Below are positions 1 through 8,714 of a stretch of DNA of 64,000 nt, in pieces; position 1 is the first letter of the stretch, and the number at the start of each line of letters is the position of its first letter. Below the pieces are notes generated by a model. It saw only the letters and a list, made by a program, of their open reading frames with translations. It was not told the origin of the DNA and searched no databases. This stretch comes from Flagellimonas nanhaiensis (GTDB taxonomy: Bacteria; Bacteroidota; Bacteroidia; Flavobacteriales; Flavobacteriaceae). The position numbers were made by a program, and so were the translations under genes. The stretch spans positions 124,001-188,000 of the forward strand of contig NZ_QTJX01000004.1 of the NCBI RefSeq assembly GCF_003382275.1. The letters are read 5' to 3'.

Positions 1-62
1 CAGCGATAGAGAAACTGCATAGTAAACACAAATCCGTTGAAGATTATTTAAAAGGCACATGA
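1..62 (+). CDS. 3' end of an unidentified gene (partial)
   Basis: In the frame that starts at base 3, 19 sense codons (ending SVEDYLKGT) lead to a TGA at 60-62, and an intrinsic terminator follows at 141-178, so this looks like a true gene end. The fragment is too short to name. The product could be anything from a recombinase to a hypothetical protein. Confidence 0.5.
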   Translation, partial: AIEKLHSKHKSVEDYLKGT

Positions 63-140
63 AGAACCTGTTAAAGTAAGAATGAGTAAAATTGATATGG
101 TTACTTCAAAGTAATTTGATTTTGAAAGTCAAATCATAAA

Positions 141-178
141 AAAACCGCTTAAGAATTTTTCAAGTCTTTGGCGGTTTT
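141..178 (+). terminator. intrinsic terminator after the partial gene
   Basis: AAAACCGC (141-148) pairs with GCGGTTTT (171-178) around a 22-base loop. The A-run on the left and T-run on the right would let it work in both directions. It sits about 80 bases after the stop of the partial gene. Confidence 0.6.
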
Positions 179-545
179 GATAGTCTTAAATCAACATATG
201 TCAATTATTGGTCTAAATCTATCTAATTTGAGTTCCGGGTTTAGTAAGCCATCAATGTGTATATAAACCAGACTTATATTCCTTTTCCTATATTAACTTT
301 ATGGATTTTGAAATCAGATTGAAAGAAGATACATCGCAATCGGAAACATTCATATTACTATTCATTTTTATTTCCTTTCAGAGCTTAGATTGCCCAAAAT
401 GCACATCGTACCGATCAAATGTTTTCCGTGGAAAATCTATATGGATGCGAGTTTGTTGAATTCTTTAATTATGAGTTCCCAACCTTTATTGGAATCAAAG
501 GGTGGGGAAGTTATCTTTATCCTTAGTCTGTTTATTGATGACTAC
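179..545. other. gap without a secure gene
   Basis: About 365 bases between the terminator and a tandem repeat. Short open frames exist (for example one reading MFSVENLYGCEF and ending near 506), but none has a convincing start, length or composition. I see no hairpin or promoter I would defend. It may hold the promoter of the gene at 602. Confidence 0.4.
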
Positions 546-593
546 AAGTGCCAAGACCATCAAATAACAAAGTGCCAAGACTATCAAATAACA
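546..593 (+). repeat. 24-bp tandem duplication just before a start codon
   Basis: Two head-to-tail copies of a 24-base unit (546-569 and 570-593) differ at one position. The unit contains CAAATAACA, a word seen in intergenic low-complexity repeats of Flavobacteria. The second copy ends 8 bases before the ATG at 602, so it lies where the ribosome-binding region of that gene should be. Confidence 0.7.
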
Positions 594-601
594 ACAAACT
601 A

Positions 602-1708
602 ATGATTTATTCACAAGAAGAGATTTACAAATTTACCGGACAATTTGATAAGGTAGTGTCAGTATCTTTTAGGTTCGGTTCAGAGGCAGCCAAGAAGTAT
701 GGAAGTTATATTACCGGGACTTTTTATTATACCCCGGATGAACGGGAAAAATTGGAAGAAGCAGTAGCCGTCGATGACTTCGAAAAAACGGATGGGCTAA
801 TTAAGTTCAAAGCCGGAAAAGGGATAAACCAATTGTCCGAGGAGCAAATTGGAGATTTGCGATTTGAGGGTATTTTGGCCTCTGATATCATTGAAATCTT
901 ATCTTTTGCAAAACCGGTAGAAAATGAGTTTTCAAAATCAGATATCAGGAACCTGCCGGATCCCATAGTGATCAAATCGAATTTTTCAGATGTTGATGAG
1001 GAAGAATTAACCCTATGGACGAATAACCAAAGACTCAAAAGTGGCTTCAAATTGATACCAGAGGAAATTAACCGTCATAATGGAATCATTCTTCGGAAGT
1101 ACGAAGATAAAATGCCAGAAGAGCACCTAAAGAACTTCAAGGACCCGGAAACAGGCGAAATAAAAAAAGGGATTAAGTATCATTATTTGAACAGTAAATA
1201 CTACAAAGACCTACTGTCGAACGAAGAGAAAGCGGAATTCGAAAAGGTAATAAATGAGGATGTCGATGAAAAAATCAAAATTCTAGGGAAAGAGTTACAA
1301 AAAAGTCAAGATAAATGGAAAGAAGTAGGGATAAATTACAAAGATGCTTTGGCTTGGTTAATCCATTTTTCTTCAAGTTTTAGACCGGAACGACTTACTC
1401 ATGGTAAGATACCGGTTTGGTGGGATTATGAAAGCTTATTGCACATTTATATGCGACACGTCAGTGAAACGCAAATCGGCGAAAGGTTTGAGTCCAAGAC
1501 GGTCTTCCAATATAAGTTTAAGGACATAAAGAGAGTGATTGAAATGGTCCTTAGAAGGGCAGAAGATGAAATCATTCAACATTTTACTGAACATCCGGAT
1601 AGGGACTTCAGACGGGTGGGAGCACAGAGTGTATATTTCAATGGTGATTATTATACCTTCCATATTAGTCCCGGAGGTAGACTAAGAACCTTTTACAAGA
1701 ATAACTGA
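602..1708 (+). CDS. unknown protein, C-terminal nuclease-like domain (tentative)
   Basis: 368 residues from the ATG at 602. An upstream GTG at 548 is in frame, but the added residues only translate the tandem repeat, so I prefer 602. No signal peptide or membrane segment is visible. The N-terminal 250 residues are charged and unlike any family I recognise. The last 110 residues carry a conserved-looking pattern: HIYMRHV near residue 282, a helix rich in basic and acidic residues, then paired strands VYFNGDYYTFHISPGG and RTFYK. This resembles the small barnase/EndoU/colicin/RelE-like (BECR) nuclease fold found in phage and toxin proteins. That is inference from pattern only. It heads a row of five same-strand accessory genes that includes HEPN proteins, so a defence or toxin role is plausible. 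Confidence 0.55.
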   Translation: MIYSQEEIYKFTGQFDKVVSVSFRFGSEAAKKYGSYITGTFYYTPDEREKLEEAVAVDDFEKTDGLIKFKAGKGINQLSEEQIGDLRFEGILASDIIEILSFAKPVENEFSKSDIRNLPDPIVIKSNFSDVDEEELTLWTNNQRLKSGFKLIPEEINRHNGIILRKYEDKMPEEHLKNFKDPETGEIKKGIKYHYLNSKYYKDLLSNEEKAEFEKVINEDVDEKIKILGKELQKSQDKWKEVGINYKDALAWLIHFSSSFRPERLTHGKIPVWWDYESLLHIYMRHVSETQIGERFESKTVFQYKFKDIKRVIEMVLRRAEDEIIQHFTEHPDRDFRRVGAQSVYFNGDYYTFHISPGGRLRTFYKNN

Positions 1709-1802
1709 TTCGCCTACCTTTAAAGGGATATTATGGATGTTGCCGAGGAGTATTCATTCAAAAGGCCCTTGATAGTTAAGTTGATTTAAACCTAAAAATA
1801 CT

Positions 1803-2582
1803 ATGGCTAAAAAAGAAGGGAAGGAAGTGCTTATATCTGTCGCAAAATCTTCCTTGGGGGCAATTCCTTACGCAGGGACAGCACTAAATGAAATGTTTTT
1901 CGATCATCGCGAACGAGTGAAACAGAACCGATTTAATCGCTTTGTGGAAATCCTTGGTGAAGGGTTCACCGATGGGACAGAGTTCAATTTGGAGAATGTG
2001 ACTTCTGAAGATTTTGGGGATCTTTTTGAATCCGTTTTAAGACGTGTAGTAAAAACAAAATCGGACCTAAAGCTCCAGAGGTTCAGGGAGATTCTTTTGA
2101 AGCAAATAAGGGAACCGAGCAACCAAATGGAATTGAGTGAACTGTACCTGGATTTGGTCGCCGCACTTTCGGAAGAGGAAATATCGATATTGTTCCATCA
2201 TCAATGCTTTGACCTTTCCTATGAGGAAAGAATAACAGAAATGAACCGGCTCAAAGATCAAAGAAATGAAATTGCCCAAAAGAAAAAGAGGGAGACCATT
2301 ATTTACGAAAGGTCCAAGTATGCGGATGAGGATGAATTGGTCAACGGTAAGATCAGTGAAATCGAAAAATGGCTAGATACCTTGCAAAAGTTTAGACGGG
2401 CAGACTTTTATAATCTACCGGAGAGTAAATTCATGTTGTTTAAACAGCGGTTACAAGCCCAGGGCCTACTAGTGGACAATAGGATGAACCGGATAGGGGG
2501 TGGCAATTTTCAGAACATGGGCATCACTGAGTTTGGATTGGAATTTTTGGACTTTATTCAAGAAAAGAACGAATTAGTATGA
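1803..2582 (+). CDS. hypothetical helical protein, first gene of a HEPN operon
   Basis: 259 residues. I do not recognise a named domain. The first 40 residues include GAIPYAGTALNE, a glycine-rich amphipathic stretch followed by a basic helix. A strongly charged, probably coiled-coil segment spans about residues 140-195. The C-terminus, with an alternating pattern ending in a GITEFGLEFLDFI motif, looks like a winged-helix end. It lies 3 bases before the HEPN gene at 2586, so the two are surely cotranscribed and probably work together. One possibility is an antitoxin or sensor for the HEPN protein; this is a guess from position only. Confidence 0.6.
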   Translation: MAKKEGKEVLISVAKSSLGAIPYAGTALNEMFFDHRERVKQNRFNRFVEILGEGFTDGTEFNLENVTSEDFGDLFESVLRRVVKTKSDLKLQRFREILLKQIREPSNQMELSELYLDLVAALSEEEISILFHHQCFDLSYEERITEMNRLKDQRNEIAQKKKRETIIYERSKYADEDELVNGKISEIEKWLDTLQKFRRADFYNLPESKFMLFKQRLQAQGLLVDNRMNRIGGGNFQNMGITEFGLEFLDFIQEKNELV

Positions 2583-2585
2583 AAA

Positions 2586-3215
2586 ATGCCAAGTAAAAAC
2601 GAACTGAAGGAAAGTATCCTACCGATTTGGAAGGTAGTTACCCTAGCCAAAAAATGCTTCAGGTATGCCTTTTATCTGCATAAGCCAGATACGGAGATTG
2701 AATTGGAATTTCTTGAACGCTCCCGGGAGTTCACATTTATTCGCCACATATTATGGAGGAACACAGTTATTGAACTATCCAAACTGTTCAGCAGTTCGCC
2801 CAAAAGGGACAAATACAATATCTTTCATTTTATCAATAAGCTCAAAAAAGATCAGTATTTCGGCACCTTTGAAATTGACCCGTCGAAAATCAAAACATGG
2901 GAAGAACAACTTGAAATGAATAGCTCCACCATTAATATTATTTTAGAGCTAAGGGATAAGGTATACGCCCATACAGATAATGAAAAAGCAAAGTCAAATT
3001 TGGATACCCCAACCTTTGAACAGACTGAAAAGCTTTTGAATATTGTAGAGGGTGTAATTCAAGAAATTTATGCAACTGTTTTTGATGGCTATGCGGAAAT
3101 GGAAAGCCCAACAGTTAAAGAGACTCCAGAAAAAATCATTAAGATTTTGGCCAAAGAAAAAAAGAATCGGATAGATGCCATTCATAAAGGCCTAAAATCA
3201 AAAACTACCAAGTAG
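2586..3215 (+). CDS. HEPN-domain protein, AbiU2-like
   Basis: 209 residues, mostly alpha-helical. The mark is RDKVYAHTD near residue 123, an Rx4-6H motif in the context used by the AbiU2 group of HEPN proteins. The upstream helix with NTVIELSKLF and the following KYNIFHFI segment also fit that group. HEPN proteins with this motif are usually metal-independent RNases and act as toxins or abortive-infection effectors. The tail (from residue 165) is lysine-rich and may bind RNA. The gene sits 3 bases after the hypothetical gene and 4 bases before a second HEPN-like gene. Family call is fairly firm; role in phage defence is inferred. Confidence 0.65.
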   Translation: MPSKNELKESILPIWKVVTLAKKCFRYAFYLHKPDTEIELEFLERSREFTFIRHILWRNTVIELSKLFSSSPKRDKYNIFHFINKLKKDQYFGTFEIDPSKIKTWEEQLEMNSSTINIILELRDKVYAHTDNEKAKSNLDTPTFEQTEKLLNIVEGVIQEIYATVFDGYAEMESPTVKETPEKIIKILAKEKKNRIDAIHKGLKSKTTK

Positions 3216-3219
3216 AATC

Positions 3220-4143
3220 ATGCTGTTAAAAATTGAAGCGGAAGTATCGGGTGCTATTATTATTGAGAGTGGTATCAATACATTCCAAAATCCCTTTACG
3301 ATTGAGGTTCGGTGTGATTCTGAGAATGGAAAACACTATATAGGATTGACAAAGAGGGTAAAAGATTATCATATGTTTCTTCCTAAACTTGAGGTGAGTG
3401 GTAAAAAGGTGAAATCCGCGGTTTTTTTTGAGGAGAATTTTCTTGAAGAATCAGTTCAAATTTTGAGGCACCTTGAGGCCTTCGGCTCAATGGATTTAAG
3501 TATTGAAAGAATCCAATGGGAGAGTTGTTCCATAGAGTGGATTCCTGAAAGTGAAAAGGAGGCAGGCGAATTGCATATTCGTGAGTACAAGCAGGAATTC
3601 AGTTACAGTTCAAAACAAACAATATTGACCGAGGAATGGATTCGAGATACATTGATATTTCGCAAACAACTTCAACATTTAGTGGTGCCATTTACCTTTT
3701 TTAGAATTGGTGTTAATCTCTTTCATAAATTTCAATATCAAGAATCCTTCCTTAACTTTTATATGATGTTGGAAGGTTGCTATGGCAGTGGCCAATTCAA
3801 AAATGAAAGGATGAAAAGGGAGTTTTCCAAGTCTAATGGCTTGACTCAGGCTATAAATAAAGTAATTAAAAAGCTCTCGAATACTAAGGATAAACACTAT
3901 GAGTGGCTTTTGGAAGTCTGCAAGAAATACCATAAGGAAGCCGATATATCAGGGGTCATTCATATCATGGTTGAAATCAGGGGAAATCTGTCACATTTTT
4001 CATTGGAGGGTCCTCAAAAATTCAGAAACCCCTTCAATCAAAGGGATTTTGAATCATTGGCTTATATCTCTATGTCTATCTGCGCTTTTGCCGCCATTGA
4101 TATGAGGCTACAACCATTTCGCATGAATAACTCTAGTAGTTAG
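3220..4143 (+). CDS. HEPN-like protein (Apea-type C-terminus)
   Basis: 307 residues. The first half is beta-rich with no family I know. From about residue 145 the protein is helical, and it carries IRGNLSHFS at residues 253-261, an Rx4H motif (R254, H259) like that of ApeA-type HEPN domains, followed by a typical last helix pair. It is the third gene of a tight operon. A fused sensor-plus-HEPN RNase design would fit the two halves. Function is inferred; the motif is seen. Confidence 0.6.
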   Translation: MLLKIEAEVSGAIIIESGINTFQNPFTIEVRCDSENGKHYIGLTKRVKDYHMFLPKLEVSGKKVKSAVFFEENFLEESVQILRHLEAFGSMDLSIERIQWESCSIEWIPESEKEAGELHIREYKQEFSYSSKQTILTEEWIRDTLIFRKQLQHLVVPFTFFRIGVNLFHKFQYQESFLNFYMMLEGCYGSGQFKNERMKREFSKSNGLTQAINKVIKKLSNTKDKHYEWLLEVCKKYHKEADISGVIHIMVEIRGNLSHFSLEGPQKFRNPFNQRDFESLAYISMSICAFAAIDMRLQPFRMNNSSS

Positions 4144-4198
4144 ATTTCGGCCTTGGTTAACGGAGTATTTTTGTAGTAAAATCAATTATCATTTAGTT

Positions 4199-5407
4199 AT
4201 GTCCCAAGACCCAAATGTTTTGTTAGATCGGCAAACCTTAACGATTAAAGCCGTGTTTAACGAAATGGAGGTTTCATTATCTGGTCAACGATTGTTCACA
4301 ATGAAAGGAATTTCATTGATTCCTATCCATGTAAAAATTGAACCTTTAGAAATCAAGAACAATCTGGTAAAAAAGACCAAAGAGAATCAAGAAGATATTC
4401 AGAACAAACTGTATGAGGGAAACTATTTCGTCAATATTCTGGACTATACGCTGGGAGAGATTACGTTCGCTGCGAATTCTATTTGTGAAAAATGGAGTGA
4501 ACACATCTTAAACTACATTCAACATGACGATTCCAATAAGAAAGAGGCGCAGATTACATTGACAGATGACGCTATCAAGAAGCATATTCAAAAGGCCAAC
4601 CCTGAAATATTCCCTTCGATTGATGAAATAGATCGATTTTGCTCAAAATATAACGTTACGGTAGAAAAATTTGTCATTCCAGCAAAATTCAATCAATTGG
4701 AAATAGAGCTTGAGGGCATTTCGGCAAGGCTATCTTCCGAAATCTTTTTTTTCCGAAGAAAACTTTTTGCTGAACTCTTCATGCAAAAAATGGACAGTAA
4801 AATATATCATTGCGAACAAAATGAAAAAGCAATCTTGAACCCTGCCAGCAAGAAGATTTTCAAGAGATGGAAGGATACGCAGTTAGAGGAAATCCACAAG
4901 GTTCAGAGATACATAAAATCACCTTTTGTTTTTGATGATTTAGAACAATTCTCAAATTTCAAGTCAATTAATGAGTTTTCACCCAAAAGGGAACTACAAC
5001 AAGATTTGATTTCTGAAACTTTTTACTGGATAGACGGTTTTCCAAAGGTTAAGAATCGTTTTGAAAGGGCGGTTACCCTTTACAATGATAAGTCGGACCA
5101 TATCGACTGTGTAAATAACTTGCGCCTTACCTTGGAGTTGTTGGTCAAAGAAATCTTACAGAACAAAAAAAGCTTGGAAAACCAATTAAACGAAATAGGT
5201 AAATATCAGAAGGAAATGGGAATCAGTGCTGAAATAAGAAACACCTTTGTTTCTATGCTTGATTATTTTAATAAATATCAAAACAACAAGGTAAAACACG
5301 ATGTTGAAATCAATAATGAGCATGAAGTAGAGTTTCTGTTTGGAATGACAATGGTTTTCATCAGGATGCTCACAAAGCCCAACAAGGATTTTCAAGGAAG
5401 TCGCTAG
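4199..5407 (+). CDS. unknown protein with HEPN-like helical C-terminus
   Basis: 402 residues, 55 bases after the previous gene on the same strand. Residues 1-200 are mixed alpha/beta and unrecognised. Residues 290-400 are helical, with NNLRLTLELLVKEIL and, near residue 370, YQNNKVKHD. The latter resembles the last helices of HEPN or Abi C-terminal domains, where a polar residue and KH close the putative active site, but the classical Rx4-6H spacing is not met. It may be a degenerate HEPN partner or an unrelated helical protein. Only its place in the cluster supports a defence role. Confidence 0.5.
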   Translation: MSQDPNVLLDRQTLTIKAVFNEMEVSLSGQRLFTMKGISLIPIHVKIEPLEIKNNLVKKTKENQEDIQNKLYEGNYFVNILDYTLGEITFAANSICEKWSEHILNYIQHDDSNKKEAQITLTDDAIKKHIQKANPEIFPSIDEIDRFCSKYNVTVEKFVIPAKFNQLEIELEGISARLSSEIFFFRRKLFAELFMQKMDSKIYHCEQNEKAILNPASKKIFKRWKDTQLEEIHKVQRYIKSPFVFDDLEQFSNFKSINEFSPKRELQQDLISETFYWIDGFPKVKNRFERAVTLYNDKSDHIDCVNNLRLTLELLVKEILQNKKSLENQLNEIGKYQKEMGISAEIRNTFVSMLDYFNKYQNNKVKHDVEINNEHEVEFLFGMTMVFIRMLTKPNKDFQGSR

Positions 5408-5525
5408 CTCGAAACTTATTAGTGATAGTTAAAAAATTGTATTTCGCTTTTCTACAGTCAATATTTTATAAGTGTAAAGATGGTTGAGAGCTTTATAGTT
5501 ATCAAATAAAGGATGAATCTTTAAA

Positions 5526-6851
5526 CTAATTTGATTCGAAATCTTTAATGAAAGCTTGTCTAGCAATTTCCAATTCTTTGCTTAACGTTTCGCGAAACTC
5601 TGTTAGTAATTTTGACTTACTAAATTCTGTTTTAACTGAGGTTTTCAATGCGCATTGACAGTATGCCTTTATGAAAGGATTTGAAAAATAATATGAATTG
5701 TAGTCTTTATTAAATCTAAGAATTTCCGCACGGTCAGAAGTTGTCAACTCGTCTAGGTACTTCTTTAGGTTATTTCCTTTATATGATTTATCATTTATTT
5801 TCAGGTTTTCTTTAACATCAAAAACTGTAACATTCTCTTTGCTGGATAACAAAACTGCATTTAAAATATCTGCAGGATTCTCGGATTTTCTTTTATGAAT
5901 AATCTTAGTAGCTGTTTCAAAAACAGATTTAAAAGTATCCGAGTTCTCTTCTAAATATTCATCTAAAGCAATATCAAATGACTTAACATCAATTTTCTTT
6001 GGAAGTGTGCTTCTAATGGTTTTATCAACTGAATTTGCTTCACATATTAATAAAGCTAATTGATGCGTAACCGCTGGCAAACCACTAGAGTAGGCTATGA
6101 TTTTATCAGCAACAGAATCAGGGATTTTTATATTCAATAATGATTCGCCAACATTCAGAATTTCTCTTAGATTTCCTTTTTCCATTAATGGAACCTCAAT
6201 CTCAGAGACCCTATTTTTCATTTCAGAATCATATTGAATGACCTCTCTTGCAGTGTTAACGGCTCCAATGGCAATAATTTTCAGTTTGGGATATTCGGTG
6301 GAACTATCCATGAAAACTTTCATTATTTGTGCCAGAAGAATTTTGTCTTCTGAGCGTACTTTGTGATAATCCTCTAAAACCCAGCACTTAGAAGATTCAC
6401 CTATAAACTTTGCAAGGTTCTGGGGAGTTATCGGGAGCTCAACTGCTCTTTTTGCAATCGCTTTATCGTTTTCATTTAATTCAGAGGATAGTGAAGCTTT
6501 TATTCCAAAATATGAGGCGCCAATTGAGCCTCCGATTTTTCCTCCCTTACTTACATCTTTTTGAGCAACATAATATATTTCTAATTGTGCAAATGCATCT
6601 TTCACAATATCTGCTAAAGTCATACCCGACATACATCTTGTTGTGATGCAATCAAACTTTTCTTCTTTAAGCTTTTTTGTAAGTACAGTTGTTTTACCAG
6701 CACCAGAGTATCCATAAATTATAATCTGCTTGCCAGGCGTATTTAAAGCTCTTTTCAGTCTTGTGTTGACAGAGTACCTTTCAACAAATGTGTAATTAGC
6801 AGGCTGACTTGGAGTAAAGACTTCATTAAGAGTAAAATATTTTTTTTTCAT
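5526..6851 (-). CDS. AAA-type P-loop ATPase of a three-gene operon
   Basis: 441 residues. Walker A is GYSGAGKT at about residues 47-54. The Walker B region is CWVLEDYHK near residue 156, followed by a sensor-1-like segment KIIAIGAVNTA. The layout (short N-terminal leader, AAA/AAA16-like NTPase core, then a helical region with a winged-helix-like part around residues 320-380) is that of STAND-like or transposition/defence regulators. No membrane segment. It is the last gene of a minus-strand operon, 43 bases after the membrane-protein gene. A role as signal-gated switch is inferred. Confidence 0.65.
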   Translation of the reverse strand: MKKKYFTLNEVFTPSQPANYTFVERYSVNTRLKRALNTPGKQIIIYGYSGAGKTTVLTKKLKEEKFDCITTRCMSGMTLADIVKDAFAQLEIYYVAQKDVSKGGKIGGSIGASYFGIKASLSSELNENDKAIAKRAVELPITPQNLAKFIGESSKCWVLEDYHKVRSEDKILLAQIMKVFMDSSTEYPKLKIIAIGAVNTAREVIQYDSEMKNRVSEIEVPLMEKGNLREILNVGESLLNIKIPDSVADKIIAYSSGLPAVTHQLALLICEANSVDKTIRSTLPKKIDVKSFDIALDEYLEENSDTFKSVFETATKIIHKRKSENPADILNAVLLSSKENVTVFDVKENLKINDKSYKGNNLKKYLDELTTSDRAEILRFNKDYNSYYFSNPFIKAYCQCALKTSVKTEFSKSKLLTEFRETLSKELEIARQAFIKDFESN

Positions 6852-6894
6852 ATTGATTTTCTAACAAATTTTCAAGATTAGTGGTCGATTTGGG

Positions 6895-7404
6895 TCATTC
6901 GTTAGACTTGGAACCTTGCATCTTAAAAATCAGATTCAGTACGTAAAAGGATCGAAGAAATACCAGTAAGGTGAATATGAAACAAACTACGTTCAAATAA
7001 AGGCCTATTGCCGCATAAACATTCTTTAAAACTACGCTAATACCTAAAGTGACGAATGAAACTATTAGTAAGTAAATAACACCGTTTCTTAAAACGGATA
7101 TTGCTTTAGAATATAAATCAGAAGCTAAAAAAATGCTAAAGTTATTTCTTAGGGTTTCCTTTAATCCATTCTCTTCTTTGGTAATTAGACTTGACTTTAG
7201 TGTCAAAAGAATTGTAAGAACCGTTAGGATAAATCCTGAGATAGTAATTCCTATTGAAGGTATCACCTGAGAAGTTTTATCAAATGAGAAAGCATAGTAA
7301 CCTTTGTATTCAATGAAAAATATTAGGCTTACGGCGGCTATATTAATTAAGAAATCAAAAAGTAACGGTCGTCGATAATAAATATCTAGAATCTTTATTA
7401 ACAT
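6895..7404 (-). CDS. small four-helix membrane protein
   Basis: 169 residues with four hydrophobic segments at about 14-32, 48-70, 107-128 and 131-155, and a short polar C-terminus. Between helices 2 and 3 lies a charged loop with ITKEENGLKET. No family recognised. Its start codon abuts the stop of the upstream gene with no spacing, so translation is probably coupled. In size and topology it recalls KwaA and RexB, membrane components of the Kiwa and Rex systems, but I see no sequence signature to claim homology. Confidence 0.6.
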   Translation of the reverse strand: MLIKILDIYYRRPLLFDFLINIAAVSLIFFIEYKGYYAFSFDKTSQVIPSIGITISGFILTVLTILLTLKSSLITKEENGLKETLRNNFSIFLASDLYSKAISVLRNGVIYLLIVSFVTLGISVVLKNVYAAIGLYLNVVCFIFTLLVFLRSFYVLNLIFKMQGSKSNE

Positions 7405-8391
7405 CTAATTCCTTTTTTCAGCCTTATAGGCGAGATATTTCTTTTTAATGTCCTCAAATAGGAAACGAGTATCAAGGAGACCTTTCTTACCATCTTTTAG
7501 GGGACAGTTTGAATCAAGAGACACCTTGCCCCTAATCAAACTAAAATCGTTACTTTCCCCATTAGAATCTTCGTATTCTAGAAAGAAATCATCAATATCT
7601 TCAACTACCTTTGTGTTATTAAGTACAGCATTCAAAATCTTTTTAGAAGTACTTACCATTTTATAATTAGTTTCGGACACTAATTTCTTACCACCCTGGT
7701 CTCTAAAAGATAAATCAACACGAATAGTTTTAGGGTCAACCGTGTTTACTAATGATTGCATATTGGTAATAAATGCATCATTAATATCTCTATATAGAGA
7801 CGGAAGGTTTTCCGGTCTTGCCTTGAATTTAAATCTAAAGACATTTTGCATGGAATCGATGACCTGTTCCACAGATTTTTCCATATGTATTTTTGCTTTA
7901 CATGCTTTGGAAATTATCAAATGTTTTCTAGAAGATATTGTTCTAAAGTAGTACTCAATATCTGAAATCTTAGGGCCTAGATTGTTGTATTCGCAAATGA
8001 CAGTTGGTTCGTTAAGCTTATCCATGTCTATGTAGAAATTAGTTGTCTCGACAAGTTCTTTGTTTTTTAGATCAATTGTTGAGGAGATAGTGAGCTTTTC
8101 TTTATCGAGAAAAGAAGGGGCTTTATCTCTTAATAAATTAATTCTGCATTTAAACATTTTGTCTGTATGTGAATAGCTCGCGGAGGAAACAAAAAGTTTT
8201 CGTGACTCTGCTTTATCCCTTGTCTCGTGTCTATCTATGATAAGAAACCTACGGTTTTGGGTCCGTTCATCATTTATTTTTCTAATACAGGATTTAAGTA
8301 TGTTGAAGCTTCCAAGGGTGCCCGATTGTTCTTTGTAAGGCTGAAACTCTAAGTCGAATATGTGAAATTTAACATCTAAGTTTTCTGCCAT
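7405..8391 (-). CDS. unknown soluble protein, first gene of the operon
   Basis: 328 residues, no signal peptide or membrane segment. The composition suggests an alpha/beta protein with many lysines and aspartates. Possible landmarks are FLIIDRHETRDKAES (residues 48-62) and the C-terminal region from residue 270, which is acidic and then strongly basic. I cannot place it in a family. Size and partnership with a four-helix membrane protein are like KwaB of Kiwa, but I do not see its DUF4868 signature. The operon order is unknown protein, membrane protein, ATPase. Confidence 0.55.
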   Translation of the reverse strand: MAENLDVKFHIFDLEFQPYKEQSGTLGSFNILKSCIRKINDERTQNRRFLIIDRHETRDKAESRKLFVSSASYSHTDKMFKCRINLLRDKAPSFLDKEKLTISSTIDLKNKELVETTNFYIDMDKLNEPTVICEYNNLGPKISDIEYYFRTISSRKHLIISKACKAKIHMEKSVEQVIDSMQNVFRFKFKARPENLPSLYRDINDAFITNMQSLVNTVDPKTIRVDLSFRDQGGKKLVSETNYKMVSTSKKILNAVLNNTKVVEDIDDFFLEYEDSNGESNDFSLIRGKVSLDSNCPLKDGKKGLLDTRFLFEDIKKKYLAYKAEKRN

Positions 8392-8714
8392 AAAATTATT
8401 TGTACGTGTTTTTTTTATAGGATCTCAATTTCCCATTAACAACCCATTTCTACAGCCTATTGTTCAATCAGGCTGAGATAAGTGAATTATTCAGAATTTT
8501 TAGGATTCATTAATTCGCCAGAGTTGAAAAACCCTTGGAAGTGATGCTAATATATATAATTGTTCATTCAACATTAAGTATATTTTTACCTCACATAGGA
8601 TCATAAACAAGTTGTTTGGGGAAGTAGGTGAAGATAAAATTTTTGTAATAAACTGAATTGTATAAAAACCCTAATTTTTCTATGGTTTTTACACAATGAG
8701 CAATCAAATATTTA
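8392..8714. other. intergenic gap with operon promoter
   Basis: About 320 bases between two minus-strand operons. It must hold the promoter of the gene that starts at 8391. The right end carries the terminator at 8658-8696. I see no other supported element; base composition is strongly AT-rich. Confidence 0.4.
8658..8696. terminator. terminator after the coupling-protein gene
   Basis: A 13-base arm (8658-8670, containing TAAAAACC) pairs with 8684-8696 with one mismatch, around a 13-base loop. Runs of A and T flank the stem, so it can act on the transcript of the coupling-protein gene, which ends at 8715. Confidence 0.65.

Noticed and set aside
390-602. Open frame of 70 codons at the left end
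   Set aside because: It starts in low-quality context, has odd composition and ends by translating the tandem repeat; no homology pattern.
5408-5525. Possible terminator between the convergent genes at 5407 and 5526
   Set aside because: No stem of more than five pairs with a T-run could be found.
7405-8391. Assignment of the three-gene operon as Kiwa
   Set aside because: Only size and topology of the membrane protein agree; the DUF4868 signature is not visible and a third ATPase gene is present.
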